Positions 7,774-16,589 are shown, numbered from the stretch's first letter. The stretch: DNA of 36,664 nucleotides from Anaerolineae bacterium (GCA_022820665.1 JAJEFB010000019.1:1-36664), one strand, 5' to 3'. The notes: generated by a model from the letters alone, not told the origin. Numbers and translations are program-made.

Positions 7774-9777
7774 ATGAAACGATTCACTTTTATTCTAGTA
7801 TTGCTCACAACGGTGTTGCTGATGTCGACTGGCGCGCTGGCCCAGGACATGGCTGAGCGGGTCTATCCCTTCCAGTATGCTGACCTCGACGCCTATGCGG
7901 CCGCTACCGGCAACACCATTGACAGCTATGGCGAAGCGCCGATGTTGGCGGAACGCGTCGCAGCCGGCGAGTTGCCGCCCGTCGAAGAACGCTTGCCGGC
8001 CAATCCGCTTGTCGTACAACCGCTCGAGCAAGTCGGCGTATATGGCGGCGAGTTGGCGGGTCCCACGACCAATCCCACCTGCTGCGGCTGGGACGTGCTC
8101 GAGATGCGCTTGCAGAAACTGTTGACCATCGATACCGATCTGTCCAGCATCATCCCCAACATTGCGCAGTCTTACGAAGTATCCGATGACTTCACCACCT
8201 TCACTTTCAGGATTCGTGAAGGTCACAGATGGTCGGATGGCGAGCCGTTTACAACTGAGGATTTCCGCTTTTACTTTGAGGATGTCCTGGGCAATTCAGA
8301 TCTGACGCCGAATATTGGTGGTCCCTGGGGCCTGGACGGCGCATTGCCGCAGGTCGATATCGTCGACGAAACGACCATCCGCCTGACCTATCCTGAGGCG
8401 CGCCCAACTTTGCTCATCGCTCTCGGCAGCGAAGTGAACAATCGCGGCTTCCGACCCAAGCACTATTTCCAGCAATTCCACATCGACTACAACCCGGATG
8501 CGGATGCGCTGGCGGACGAATTGGGTTTCGACGACTGGGTGCAAATGTTCAACGCCAAGATGAACCCTTACACCTTTACCTGGAATTTAGGTTCGGAGAC
8601 CGACCCCTACGCGCCGACATTGAATACTTTTGTCTTCGCCAGCGAGGACAGCTTCGGCAACAAGATCTACGAACGCAACCCTTACTTCTTCAAGGTCGAT
8701 ATCGAAGGCAATCAACTGCCGTATACGGATAGTTTGCGGCGCATCCTGGTTGAAGATCTGCAAGTGCAAGATCTGAAGGCAATTGCGGGCGAATACAGCC
8801 ATTATGGTTGGGGTACGCTTTTGAGCTTCCCGACCTATCGAGAGAATGAAGAAGCCGGCAACTACCGCACCGCCCTGGCTGAATACAGCCGCGGCAACGA
8901 ATACTCGATCATGTTCAACTTCACGACCGAGAACTTGCCGCTGCGGGAGATCTTCTGGGACAAGCACTTCCGTCAGGCGATGTCGGTGGCGATCGATCGC
9001 GATGAGATCAATGAGTTGGTCTATTTCGGTTTGGCCAACCCATCCCAGAACTCGCCCGTGCCCTCGTCGCTGTTCTTTGAGGACTGGATGCCCACGCATT
9101 ACGCGCAATACGACCCTGATCTCGCCAACCAACTCCTTGACGAGATGGGACTTGACCAGCGCGATGCCGATGGCTTTCGCATGCGCCCGGATGGCGAAAC
9201 GCTTTTCCTTAACTTCCAGGTATCGGTACCGGAAGATTCCTGGCGCCAAATCGGCGAACTGATAACTTCCTACTGGAATGCTGTCGGGGTGAAGACCAAC
9301 TACAAGTTGATCGAGATCGGCTTGTATCGCGAATTGCGCGACGGCAACCAGGTCGATATGGCGGCTTGGGGAACCGATATGCTAGACATTGGCGAAGTAG
9401 CGAATGGTCTGGCGAATATGCGTCCGCATTGGGGAGCCCGCGCTTCCGGTCATCTCTGGCGTCAATGGCTGCAAACCGACGGCGAAGATGGCGAAGAGCC
9501 GCCCCAAGAGATCAAAGATCTTTGGGCGGCCGGCGAGGCCTTTCTTGAGTCGAGCTATGGTTCCGATGAATGGCTGGAGCGGGGCAAGGAATTCTATCGC
9601 TTGTCCATGGATGGACTGTATCAGATCGGCACGATTCAACGTCCGCCGCAACCCTTGCTCTTCAAGAAGGATCTGAAGAACACGCCGCCGAACGATACCA
9701 CCGGCCAATGGAGTTGGACCTATCGTCAATGGGTTTTGTTCATGCCCGAGCAATGGTATTTTGAGAGCGGCATGTAA
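7774..9777 (+). CDS. Family 5 extracellular solute-binding protein (Opp/Dpp type)
   Basis: This 667-residue protein captures the substrate for the importer. Residues 1-23 are a Sec signal peptide (MKRFTFILVLLTTVLLMSTG then ALA|QD) with no lipobox cysteine. The mature part has the family-5 pattern: YEVSDDFTTFTFRIREGHRWSDGEPFTTEDF near the N-terminal lobe, FRQAMSVAIDRDEIN in the middle, and a long C-terminal lobe. It is about 120 residues longer than E. coli DppA. The start at 7774 has AAAGGA about nine bases upstream. An in-frame start at 7708 would precede this and bury the signal peptide. It stands between the cycloisomerase-like gene and a GH117 gene and has its own GntR-type operator. Family-5 proteins bind peptides or oligosaccharides. 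An anionic oligosaccharide is inferred here from context. Confidence 0.92.
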   Translation: MKRFTFILVLLTTVLLMSTGALAQDMAERVYPFQYADLDAYAAATGNTIDSYGEAPMLAERVAAGELPPVEERLPANPLVVQPLEQVGVYGGELAGPTTNPTCCGWDVLEMRLQKLLTIDTDLSSIIPNIAQSYEVSDDFTTFTFRIREGHRWSDGEPFTTEDFRFYFEDVLGNSDLTPNIGGPWGLDGALPQVDIVDETTIRLTYPEARPTLLIALGSEVNNRGFRPKHYFQQFHIDYNPDADALADELGFDDWVQMFNAKMNPYTFTWNLGSETDPYAPTLNTFVFASEDSFGNKIYERNPYFFKVDIEGNQLPYTDSLRRILVEDLQVQDLKAIAGEYSHYGWGTLLSFPTYRENEEAGNYRTALAEYSRGNEYSIMFNFTTENLPLREIFWDKHFRQAMSVAIDRDEINELVYFGLANPSQNSPVPSSLFFEDWMPTHYAQYDPDLANQLLDEMGLDQRDADGFRMRPDGETLFLNFQVSVPEDSWRQIGELITSYWNAVGVKTNYKLIEIGLYRELRDGNQVDMAAWGTDMLDIGEVANGLANMRPHWGARASGHLWRQWLQTDGEDGEEPPQEIKDLWAAGEAFLESSYGSDEWLERGKEFYRLSMDGLYQIGTIQRPPQPLLFKKDLKNTPPNDTTGQWSWTYRQWVLFMPEQWYFESGM

Positions 9778-9802
9778 GGCGCCGAATCGCATTAGCAGTA
9801 TT

Positions 9803-9832
9803 GTCGTGGTGTGGCATTCGCCACACCACGAC
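9803..9832 (+). terminator. Perfect 13-bp hairpin after the binding-protein gene
   Basis: GTCGTGGTGTGGC (9803-9815) and GCCACACCACGAC (9820-9832) form a perfect stem with an ATTC loop. No T-run follows, so it is more likely a transcript-stabilising or partial attenuating hairpin than a full terminator. Placed between the binding-protein gene and the GH117 gene, it could keep the binding-protein message more abundant, a common arrangement in importer operons. Confidence 0.7.
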
Positions 9833-9855
9833 GCTTCTAAACGAAGGATGGAACG

Positions 9856-10941
9856 ATGAGCTTGAGCGCCGCAATGCGACGTTTCGACAGACCGGACAAG
9901 GCGAACCCCTGGTTTGCGAAATTCAAATACAGCAACATACAGGGCTTGGGTTATGAAAAGGGCGTCGTCCGCCGCGATCCCAGTTCCATCATCGTGGCCA
10001 ATAACAAGTATTACACTTGGTATACCCGCGCCAAACCGCCCTGTCAGCCTGTCGGCCATGCGCTGGCGACGGAGGTATTGCCGGCGCATCCTTGGGATTT
10101 GGCGGATGTCTGGTACGCCACCTCGAGCGATGGTCATCACTGGGAGGAGCGGGGTCCCGCTGTTGAGCGCGGTCCGGCCGGCGCCTACGACGAACGCAGT
10201 GTCTTCACGCCCGAGGTTTTGGCGCACGAAGGGCGCTACTACCTGGTATATCAAGTAGCAATCTCGCCCAATCATCGTTGCACTCCCGAATCGATTGCAA
10301 TCGCCTGGTCGGATTCGCCCGATGGGCCATGGACCAAGAGCCCGGCGCCGATTGTCGAACCTGATGAATCCGGGGAAGTGGACGAACGCGCCGAGCCGGA
10401 GCAAGCCACGGTCAAAGGCAGTTGGGATAGCCTGCAAGTTCATGACCCGTCTCTGCTGTATCGAGAAGGCGGCTTCTGGCTCTATTACAAGGGCGAAGGC
10501 ATCGGCTACAGCCATATGGAATCCAAATGGGGCGTGGCGACATCGGATTCGCCCCTTGGCCCCTACATCAAGTCGCCCTTCAATCCCGTTTCCAACAGCG
10601 GGCACGAAGTTGTGGTCTGGAAATACGCTGGCGGCGTGGCTGGTTTGGTCAACCGCTGCGGACCCGAAAAGAACACCATTCAGTTTGCCCCTGACGGCAT
10701 CAACTTTGAGATAAAATCCCGGGTTGTCGTCCCGCCCCAAGCCGCCGGTCCGCTGCGGATTGATGAAGCCCAGAATTCTGAACCCTTGTCCGGCTTTAGC
10801 TGGGGCTTGAGCCACGTAATTCCTCACAGCTCGCATCTCATCATGCAGGGACGCGACCCCTTGGGGCTGGCAGAAATCGAGGAACCTTGGGATTTCCTCA
10901 TTCGCTGGGAACTTGACCATCATCGCCGTACATATGTCTGA
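9856..10941 (+). CDS. GH117-like glycosidase, copy 2
   Basis: This 361-residue protein follows the GH117 alpha-neoagarobiosidase pattern closely: LGYEKGVVRRDPSSI, WDLADVWYATSSDG, GAYDERSVFTPEVL, YYLVYQ, SDSPDGPWTKS, GVATSDSPLGPY and NSGHEV. Predicted catalytic or metal-site residues are Asp41 (RRDPS), Asp197 (VHDPS), His250 and Glu251 (NSGHE). Known family members remove 3,6-anhydro-L-galactose from oligosaccharide ends. There is no signal peptide, so it acts inside the cell on imported sugar. AAGGATGG before the ATG is a good ribosome site. It follows the binding-protein gene after a hairpin and is probably co-transcribed. By eye roughly two thirds or more of its residues match copy 3 at 11351, a recent duplication. 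Confidence 0.88.
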   Translation: MSLSAAMRRFDRPDKANPWFAKFKYSNIQGLGYEKGVVRRDPSSIIVANNKYYTWYTRAKPPCQPVGHALATEVLPAHPWDLADVWYATSSDGHHWEERGPAVERGPAGAYDERSVFTPEVLAHEGRYYLVYQVAISPNHRCTPESIAIAWSDSPDGPWTKSPAPIVEPDESGEVDERAEPEQATVKGSWDSLQVHDPSLLYREGGFWLYYKGEGIGYSHMESKWGVATSDSPLGPYIKSPFNPVSNSGHEVVVWKYAGGVAGLVNRCGPEKNTIQFAPDGINFEIKSRVVVPPQAAGPLRIDEAQNSEPLSGFSWGLSHVIPHSSHLIMQGRDPLGLAEIEEPWDFLIRWELDHHRRTYV

Positions 10942-11113
10942 ACGGTCTGCAAGAGATCGCGCTCCAATCCGCCATCCTTTCAGCATCCAAGCGCCGTATT
11001 TTGCGCGAGCGCGACAGCCTTTTTCGCCGGTTACGCGCCGAGCGGCTGTGGACAAAGGACCCAAATTCGATCAATCTCATCCTGCTCTTAAGTTCCGGGT
11101 AATGTGTCGAATT

Positions 11114-11222
11114 CGGTTGAAATAAAGAACAACAATCACTGACCACCGGTTGGGGCGATCCGGCGGATTGCCCGACGAGTAGAAACTGAATGAGTATCGG
11201 GCGACTCGCCAAGTCGCCCCTA
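11114..11222. repeat. Dispersed intergenic repeat, copy A
   Basis: The 409-base gap between the two GH117 genes (10942-11350) contains no gene. It holds a composite repeat: CGGTTGAAATAAAGAACAAC at 11114-11133 and a core GCCCGACGAGTAGAAACTGA (from 11170) running to TATCGGGCGACT (11206), closed by GTCGCCCCTA. Both parts recur at 18834-18986, with the first part inverted relative to the core. Outer GGGGCGA and TCGCCCC ends can pair. I saw no transposase. The rest of the gap shows nothing clear. Confidence 0.7.
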
Positions 11223-11350
11223 GCAACGTCGTTGGCTTGTTGGGTTAAGGATCTTTTGTCGAGAGCTTTCTAAATCTAATTCAATCGAAAAGGATACATT
11301 ACCCAGTTCCGCGTTACCTTGTATGACTTGCCTGGAAAGGATCGCCAGCC

Positions 11351-12433
11351 ATGCAAAGCGCCGCCATGAGACGCTTTCAAAGACGCGACGAAGAGAATCC
11401 CTGGTTCGCCAGATTCCGCTACCAGCTTGCGCCCGGCTTGGGATACGAAAAGGGCATCGTCCGTCGCGATCCCAGTTGCATTATCCATGTCGGGGACCTT
11501 TACTACGTTTGGTACACGCGAGCCGCGCACCCTTGCGTGCCGGTCGGTCACGAACGAGCGACGGCCAGCTTGCCCGCCATGCCCTGGGATCTGTGCGATG
11601 TTTGGTACGCCACTTCCGCCGACGGTTATACCTGGGCAGAGCAGGGACCGGCCGTCGAACGGGGACCCGCTGGCAGTTACGACGAGCGCAGCGTATTTAC
11701 GCCCGATGTCCTGGCTCATGACGGTCGATACTATCTGGTCTACCAGGTGACGCGCTCGCCCAGTTTTCGCTGCACGCCGGAATCGATCGCCATCGCCTGG
11801 GCGGATCATCCGGCGGGACCCTGGACCAAGAGCCCGGCGCCGGTCGTCGAGCCCGATCCCTCGGGCGAAGTTGACATACGCGCCTATCCGCAACAAGCGA
11901 CGGTCAAAGGAACTTTCGACAGTTTGCGCGTTCATGATCCGGCTTTGCTCTTCCGCGAGAATCAGTTCTGGCTATACTTCAAAGGCGAGGGGATCGGCCA
12001 TAGCAATATGGAATCCAAATGGGGCGTCGCAATCGCCGATCATCCCTTGGGACCCTACGTGAAGTCGCCCTTAAACCCAATTACCAACAGCGGTCACGAA
12101 GTCATGGCATGGAATTACGCGGGCGGCGTTGGCGCTTTGATTACCCGCTGCGGACCCGAGAAAAACTCAATTCAATTTGCCTCGGACGGCATCAACTTTG
12201 AGCTCAAATCGACAATCATCGAGCCGCCGCAAGCCGCGGGCGCCTTGCGCGTCAATGCGGAGGAAAACAAGCATCCGCTATCCGGATTGACCTGGGGCTT
12301 GAGCCACGTCACCACTTATAGCGCGCATGCGACATGGCAAGCGCGGGATCCCCTGGGTTTGCATGATATTGACGAGCCCTGGGATTTCATCGTCCGTTGG
12401 CAGCGCGACGATCGGCCGCGAGGCTTTGTCTAG
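11351..12433 (+). CDS. GH117-like glycosidase, copy 3
   Basis: This 360-residue paralogue of the protein at 9856 keeps the same blocks: GYEKGIVRRDPS, WDLCDVWYATSADG, GSYDERSVFTPDVL, ADHPAGPWTKS and NSGHEV. Key residues are Asp40, Asp196, His249 and Glu250. It has no signal peptide and should work in the cytoplasm. The start has AAAGGATCG about ten bases upstream. The sulfatase gene begins 26 bases after its stop, so they are likely co-transcribed. Keeping two close GH117 copies beside each other plus a divergent third suggests different linkages or sulfation states of anhydrogalactose ends. That is inference. Confidence 0.88.
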   Translation: MQSAAMRRFQRRDEENPWFARFRYQLAPGLGYEKGIVRRDPSCIIHVGDLYYVWYTRAAHPCVPVGHERATASLPAMPWDLCDVWYATSADGYTWAEQGPAVERGPAGSYDERSVFTPDVLAHDGRYYLVYQVTRSPSFRCTPESIAIAWADHPAGPWTKSPAPVVEPDPSGEVDIRAYPQQATVKGTFDSLRVHDPALLFRENQFWLYFKGEGIGHSNMESKWGVAIADHPLGPYVKSPLNPITNSGHEVMAWNYAGGVGALITRCGPEKNSIQFASDGINFELKSTIIEPPQAAGALRVNAEENKHPLSGLTWGLSHVTTYSAHATWQARDPLGLHDIDEPWDFIVRWQRDDRPRGFV

Positions 12434-12459
12434 TCCTACTCCGACATTGGAGCGGGTCG

Positions 12460-14130
12460 ATGCCCGATAGACCAAACGTCATTTTTGTCATCACCGATGA
12501 TCAAGGTTACGGCGATATCGCTTGCCATGGCAATCCGATTCTACGGACGCCCAATCTGGACCAGATGGCTCGCGAAAGCGTTCAGTTGGATCATCATCAT
12601 CATGATCCGCTTTGTTCACCGTCCCGCGCGGCTCTTTTGACCGGTCAATACGCATCGCGAAACGGCGTCTGGCACGTGATTCACGGGCGTCATCTCCTTG
12701 ATCCCGGCGCAATGACGATGGCGGATGTCTTTTCCGCGAACGGCTATCGTACCGGCATGTTCGGCAAATGGCACCTGGGTGACAATTATCCTTTCGCTCC
12801 GCAATATCGAGGTTTCGACCAAGTCCTTTGCCATCGCGGCGGGGGGCTGGGAGAGCTACCTGACTATTGGGGCAACAATTATGTAGATGACTGTTATTTT
12901 CGAGATGGCGAGCCCGTCCGTTATCAAGGCTATTGCAGCGACGTCTTTTTCGACGAAGCGCTTCGATTTATCGAAGCCGACCCGGGTTCCCTCTTCTTCG
13001 TTTATCTGGCTACGAATGCCATGCACGCGCCGCATATCGTTCCGGAACAATACGCGGCGCCCTACAGAAACTTGGCGATCCCGTCAGACCGCGCCAACTT
13101 CTATGGCATGATCGCCAACTTTGACGAAAACATGGGCAAATTGTTCCAAGGACTGCGGGAGCTCCAGCTTGATGAAAACACGATTGTGATTTTCACTGCC
13201 GACCACGGTACGGCGGCCGGTTTCGATCCCGCAACTGGAGAAGGCTACAACGCGGGTATGCGCGGCAAGAAAGGCTCCATGTACGATGGGGGCCATCGCG
13301 TCAATTGTTTTTTCCGCTGGAAGGGTGAACTTCCCGAAGGAAGTCTGGTCAATTCGCTGACAGCGCATGTCGACATGCTGCCGACATTGATAGAGCTTTG
13401 CCAACTGGAATTGAACCGGGAAGTTGACTTCGACGGCCTGAGCCTTGCCCCGGAAATGCGCCGCGAATCGGATCGCTTGGCCGGGCGAACCCTGTTCATT
13501 CATTTGCAGCCCGACCAGCCGGAAAAATGGCATGACTGTGTCGTAATGCGCGACGGTTGGCGATTGATCAACGGGAGGGAGTTGTATGACATTGACAGTG
13601 ACAAGGGACAGCAGCGCGATATTTCATCTGAGCATCCACATATCGTTGGGGAATTGCGCGGCGAATACGAGACCTGGTGGGACAATCTTCAAGAGCATTT
13701 TTCAGGTTATGTCTATATTCCGATTGGCGCTGCCCGCGAGAATCCCGTTCTCTTGTCTGCCCGCGATTGGCATCCAACCGCGGGCAGGGTGCCCTGGCGT
13801 CAAGATTGGATCGCTGACCCCGCGTACGATGCCAACGGATTCTGGATGATTGACGTTCGGGAAGCCGGCCAATACGAGGTGGAACTGCGCGCATACCCGC
13901 AGGAAGCCGATTTTCCGGCGGGCGCCACAAGCGCTCGCCTTCGGATCGACGGCGTAGAATATGCCAGCGTCAGCCAAGAAAACGAGTCAAGCGTGAAGTT
14001 CGTTGTGGAACTGGAGGCCGGGAAGACCAAGCTGCAAACCTGGCTGAACAATCGGTTGCGGCGACGCCTGCGAGGCGCCTATTATGTCTACATAACTCGT
14101 TTGGAAGGTAAGACGGGAGTAAGGCTATGA
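12460..14130 (+). CDS. S1-family sulfatase, predicted cytoplasmic
   Basis: This 556-residue formylglycine-dependent sulfatase has the activation motif CSPSR with Cys52 and Arg56, metal ligands Asp13-Asp14 (ITDDQGYGD), Lys103 and His105 (GKWHLG), Asp248-His249 (TADHG), and Lys271 in the KKGSMYDGGHR segment. The last 100 or so residues form a beta-rich domain (EAGQYEVELRAYP). The ATG at 12460 has GGAG eight bases upstream and begins straight at the first beta strand, so there is no signal peptide. Most polysaccharide sulfatases are exported. Here the sulfate would be removed after import. A maturase (FGE or anSME) is needed and is not in the window. Its stop overlaps the next start (ATGA). The sulfated sugar is unknown, with galactose 6-sulfate or similar units plausible. 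Confidence 0.9.
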   Translation: MPDRPNVIFVITDDQGYGDIACHGNPILRTPNLDQMARESVQLDHHHHDPLCSPSRAALLTGQYASRNGVWHVIHGRHLLDPGAMTMADVFSANGYRTGMFGKWHLGDNYPFAPQYRGFDQVLCHRGGGLGELPDYWGNNYVDDCYFRDGEPVRYQGYCSDVFFDEALRFIEADPGSLFFVYLATNAMHAPHIVPEQYAAPYRNLAIPSDRANFYGMIANFDENMGKLFQGLRELQLDENTIVIFTADHGTAAGFDPATGEGYNAGMRGKKGSMYDGGHRVNCFFRWKGELPEGSLVNSLTAHVDMLPTLIELCQLELNREVDFDGLSLAPEMRRESDRLAGRTLFIHLQPDQPEKWHDCVVMRDGWRLINGRELYDIDSDKGQQRDISSEHPHIVGELRGEYETWWDNLQEHFSGYVYIPIGAARENPVLLSARDWHPTAGRVPWRQDWIADPAYDANGFWMIDVREAGQYEVELRAYPQEADFPAGATSARLRIDGVEYASVSQENESSVKFVVELEAGKTKLQTWLNNRLRRRLRGAYYVYITRLEGKTGVRL

Positions 14131-15917
14131 CGCTTAAGAGATCCGATGTGCTGATCACGCGACCTTGCGGCATGGAGGTATACCGACGATATCGCGCGAC
14201 TGGGCTGGGCTGGGGCTTCTTGCCCGAGCCCGATCGACGAGGCCTGCCGCCGGACGAAGAGATGATGCGTGATGTCGACGAGGCGCATCGCTGCGGCGTC
14301 AAATTCCAGGGGCGCGTGGAACTGGACGCGGACTGGATGGGCATGATTGATTTTGATTCCAATTTTATGGAATCAACCGTGCGCGATTTGAATGATCGGC
14401 CGGCGATCACCTGGTGGGAGCACACGTACAAGGGGCACCCCTCGTACCACTATTGCACAAACGCGCCCGGTTACCGGCATTATCTGATGTATCAACTGCG
14501 GCGGGTCATGCAAGCCGGGGCGGACTGGCTGATGATTGACTCCGCTATCCCTACCATTGGCGCCTTGAATGCCCGGTATGGCGGCTGCTTCTGCCGGCAC
14601 TGTATGGCTGGTTTCCGCGATTACCTACGCGCCAACTTGAGTGAAGAGGAGATCATGTCGGGGGGTATCGACGATCTCGAGACCTTCGACTATGGGGACT
14701 ACTTGCGGGAACGCGGCATCACGGACGACATGTATCGGGCGCGAATCCTGGCATTCCCGCCCGTCATTCCGCTGGCACAAGAATACTTCGATTTCCAGTG
14801 GGATGAGATAAACGGACTCTTTCGCGAATTCAAGCGTTATGCGGGGGAGTTTGGCGACAATGTGCCCATGAGTTCGAATTCGCCTTATTATTGGGCCGAG
14901 TTCATGTATGCCGTCGACGCGCATGACTTCTACACCAATGAAATGGATTATCAGGCGCCCGAGATCGAGATCTTGCCGACAGAGCCAATCTATACTTTCA
15001 AGCTGGCCGACGCTCTCAAGCGCATTGTCGCTATCACAGGCGTCCCGCGCGCCTTCGAACCTTGCAGGATTGATGATCGTCCCGGGCATATTCGGCTGTG
15101 GATCGCGCAAGCTTATGCGCATGGACATGTCTTCATGGCGCCGGAGAAAATGTGGACGCTGCGCTTTCGAGGCCAACCGGATCGCTGGTATCACAGCAAG
15201 CCGGGCGACTATGAAGAACTCTATCATTTCGTCCGCGACTACCCGACGCTATTCGACGACTATGAATCAGTCGCTTCAGTCGCGCTGGTTTTCAGCAACA
15301 AGGCTGTGCGGCAATTCCTGGGCGATCAGCTCAGCAGCGGTCACCTGGGCGGTCAAAACCGCAGCGCGCCAAAAACGGATCTCGCGAAAGCCTGTATCGC
15401 GCTCAGCCGAGCCAACCTGCCATATCGCATCATTGTGGCGGGTGATGAATGGATCAAAGACGATTTGCTGGAAGCGGATTTGTCATCTTATCGCGCGCTT
15501 GTCCGTTTTGAACCGTCACATTTGAGCGTCGAGCAAGAAGCCAAGTTGCAAAGCGCGCGTGATCGTCTGGTGACCTGGAGCGACGCGGCAGAGCTGTTGA
15601 AAAAAGCCGGTCGCGATGTGGTCGTCAGCGGCGCGGAGAACATCAGCGTCTTGCCCAGGCATCAGCCGGGCGCGCAAGACGCGCCTCTAATCGTACATCT
15701 GCTCAACAGCAATTATGACTCCGAAAGCGACCGATTCGAGATCGTTCGCGATCTTAGGCTGTCTATCGCGCAGTCGATGCTCAAACGGTCATTTTCGAGC
15801 GCCGCGCTATACGCGCCGGGCCATGCGCCTGTCGCTGTTGACTGCCAAAGTACAGATGACGAAACCTCAATTGTTGTTCCCGAATTGGGCATGTGGGGCA
15901 TCCTCAAACTGGAATAG
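14127..15917 (+). CDS. GH42-like putative glycosidase, unknown substrate
   Basis: I do not recognise a named family, but this 596-residue protein has a GH42-like plan. Residues 1-340 look like a TIM barrel (GADWLMIDSA, FQWDEINGLFREF). Residues 370-500 resemble the class I amidotransferase-like trimerisation domain of beta-galactosidases (SVALVFSNKAVRQFLG). A short beta domain ends it. Cys110, Cys154, Cys156 and Cys159 have the same spacing I recall for the zinc cluster of Thermus GH42 enzymes. The glutamate that normally serves as acid/base shortly before that cluster is absent (Asp138 is nearest), so the mechanism or substrate may differ. It has no signal peptide and overlaps the sulfatase by four bases. 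A galactan-directed exo-glycosidase is the best guess. Confidence 0.65.
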   Translation: MTLKRSDVLITRPCGMEVYRRYRATGLGWGFLPEPDRRGLPPDEEMMRDVDEAHRCGVKFQGRVELDADWMGMIDFDSNFMESTVRDLNDRPAITWWEHTYKGHPSYHYCTNAPGYRHYLMYQLRRVMQAGADWLMIDSAIPTIGALNARYGGCFCRHCMAGFRDYLRANLSEEEIMSGGIDDLETFDYGDYLRERGITDDMYRARILAFPPVIPLAQEYFDFQWDEINGLFREFKRYAGEFGDNVPMSSNSPYYWAEFMYAVDAHDFYTNEMDYQAPEIEILPTEPIYTFKLADALKRIVAITGVPRAFEPCRIDDRPGHIRLWIAQAYAHGHVFMAPEKMWTLRFRGQPDRWYHSKPGDYEELYHFVRDYPTLFDDYESVASVALVFSNKAVRQFLGDQLSSGHLGGQNRSAPKTDLAKACIALSRANLPYRIIVAGDEWIKDDLLEADLSSYRALVRFEPSHLSVEQEAKLQSARDRLVTWSDAAELLKKAGRDVVVSGAENISVLPRHQPGAQDAPLIVHLLNSNYDSESDRFEIVRDLRLSIAQSMLKRSFSSAALYAPGHAPVAVDCQSTDDETSIVVPELGMWGILKLE

Positions 15918-16003
15918 GGACCAGCCGCGCGGTCGCGAGAAGGACCGAGGCATGTCGCGCTTACCGGGAATAACGATCCCGCAACTGCATGACAGAAGTA
16001 GAA

Positions 16004-16199
16004 CCAAGTAAGTAATGAGAAAAATGCCACACTTCACCCCCATCCACATCCAAGGTCAAAATCTGTACGGGTCAGCCGGTGGCTGACCCGTTGCTATCGT
16101 TCCGCTTATGTTTATTTTGAGGGCGAGCCGCCGCTGCGCGTAGACACAGCAGGTCGCTCGCCCGTACAGACTCCTTATTTTTTTGCATTACTTACTTGG
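16004..16199. mobile_element. MITE-like element with 14-bp terminal inverted repeats
   Basis: CCAAGTAAGTAATG (16004-16017) and CATTACTTACTTGG (16186-16199) are perfect inverted repeats enclosing 196 bases without a gene. Inside lies a second inverted pair, TCTGTACGGG (16062-16071) and CCCGTACAGA (16161-16170), an 11-bp hairpin ACGGGTCAGCC/GGCTGACCCGT (16067-16091), and GGGCGAGC/GCTCGCCC (16121-16163). A T-run (16177-16184) follows the last pair and may end the rightward sulfatase operon. This fills most of the 304-base gap between convergent units. No clear target duplication longer than two bases is seen. Confidence 0.6.
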
Positions 16200-16221
16200 A
16201 ATCACTGAGGCCTTTGTTAAA

Positions 16222-16581
16222 CTAGACCTGCAGCTTGCTCCCCCAGTCTTCCCGCTCTTGGCGCAATTTCAGGAGCAGTTGTTCGCGGGCGAACTCGTCT
16301 TCAAAAAAGCTGCAATTCTCGAAAAAGTCGATGAGATCATCGAGCCGCGCCATGACGTCGTTCTTGCCGACAGGGCGAATTGAGCGCGCCCTTAGCCAGC
16401 CCCCCGGCGCGGTCATGATCCATTCCGGTGGCGGGCGATGGTGTTCGAGGATAAACTCGCTGGCTTTGAAGTAGCTGGTGATAGCTTTATGCGCAGCCCG
16501 ATCCGTCGAGCGGACAATCACAGATGCGACCAGGGCAGCGCCCCCTAGCGAAGCAACGACGAAGAAAAACAGGAAGTCCAT
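16222..16581 (-). CDS. Small membrane protein of unknown function
   Basis: This 119-residue protein starts at the ATG at 16581, nine bases after the ATPase stop. Longer in-frame extensions would run back over the ATPase gene. Residues 1-25 are one hydrophobic helix (MDFLFFFVVASLGGAALVAS), followed by a charged soluble tail with Trp-rich EWIMTAPGGW and an acidic segment DDLIDFFENCSFFEDEF. I recognise no family. Position at the end of the ATPase operon suggests co-expression with the importer, but the ribosome site is weak. It could be an accessory or simply an unrelated gene. Confidence 0.6.
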   Translation of the reverse strand: MDFLFFFVVASLGGAALVASVIVRSTDRAAHKAITSYFKASEFILEHHRPPPEWIMTAPGGWLRARSIRPVGKNDVMARLDDLIDFFENCSFFEDEFAREQLLLKLRQEREDWGSKLQV

Positions 16582-16589
16582 AGGAACCG

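Noticed and set aside
9382..11064. 560-codon open frame on the minus strand
   Set aside because: It lies opposite the binding-protein end and the GH117 gene, crosses their boundary, lacks recognisable motifs and has no ribosome site. The plus-strand genes are clear families.
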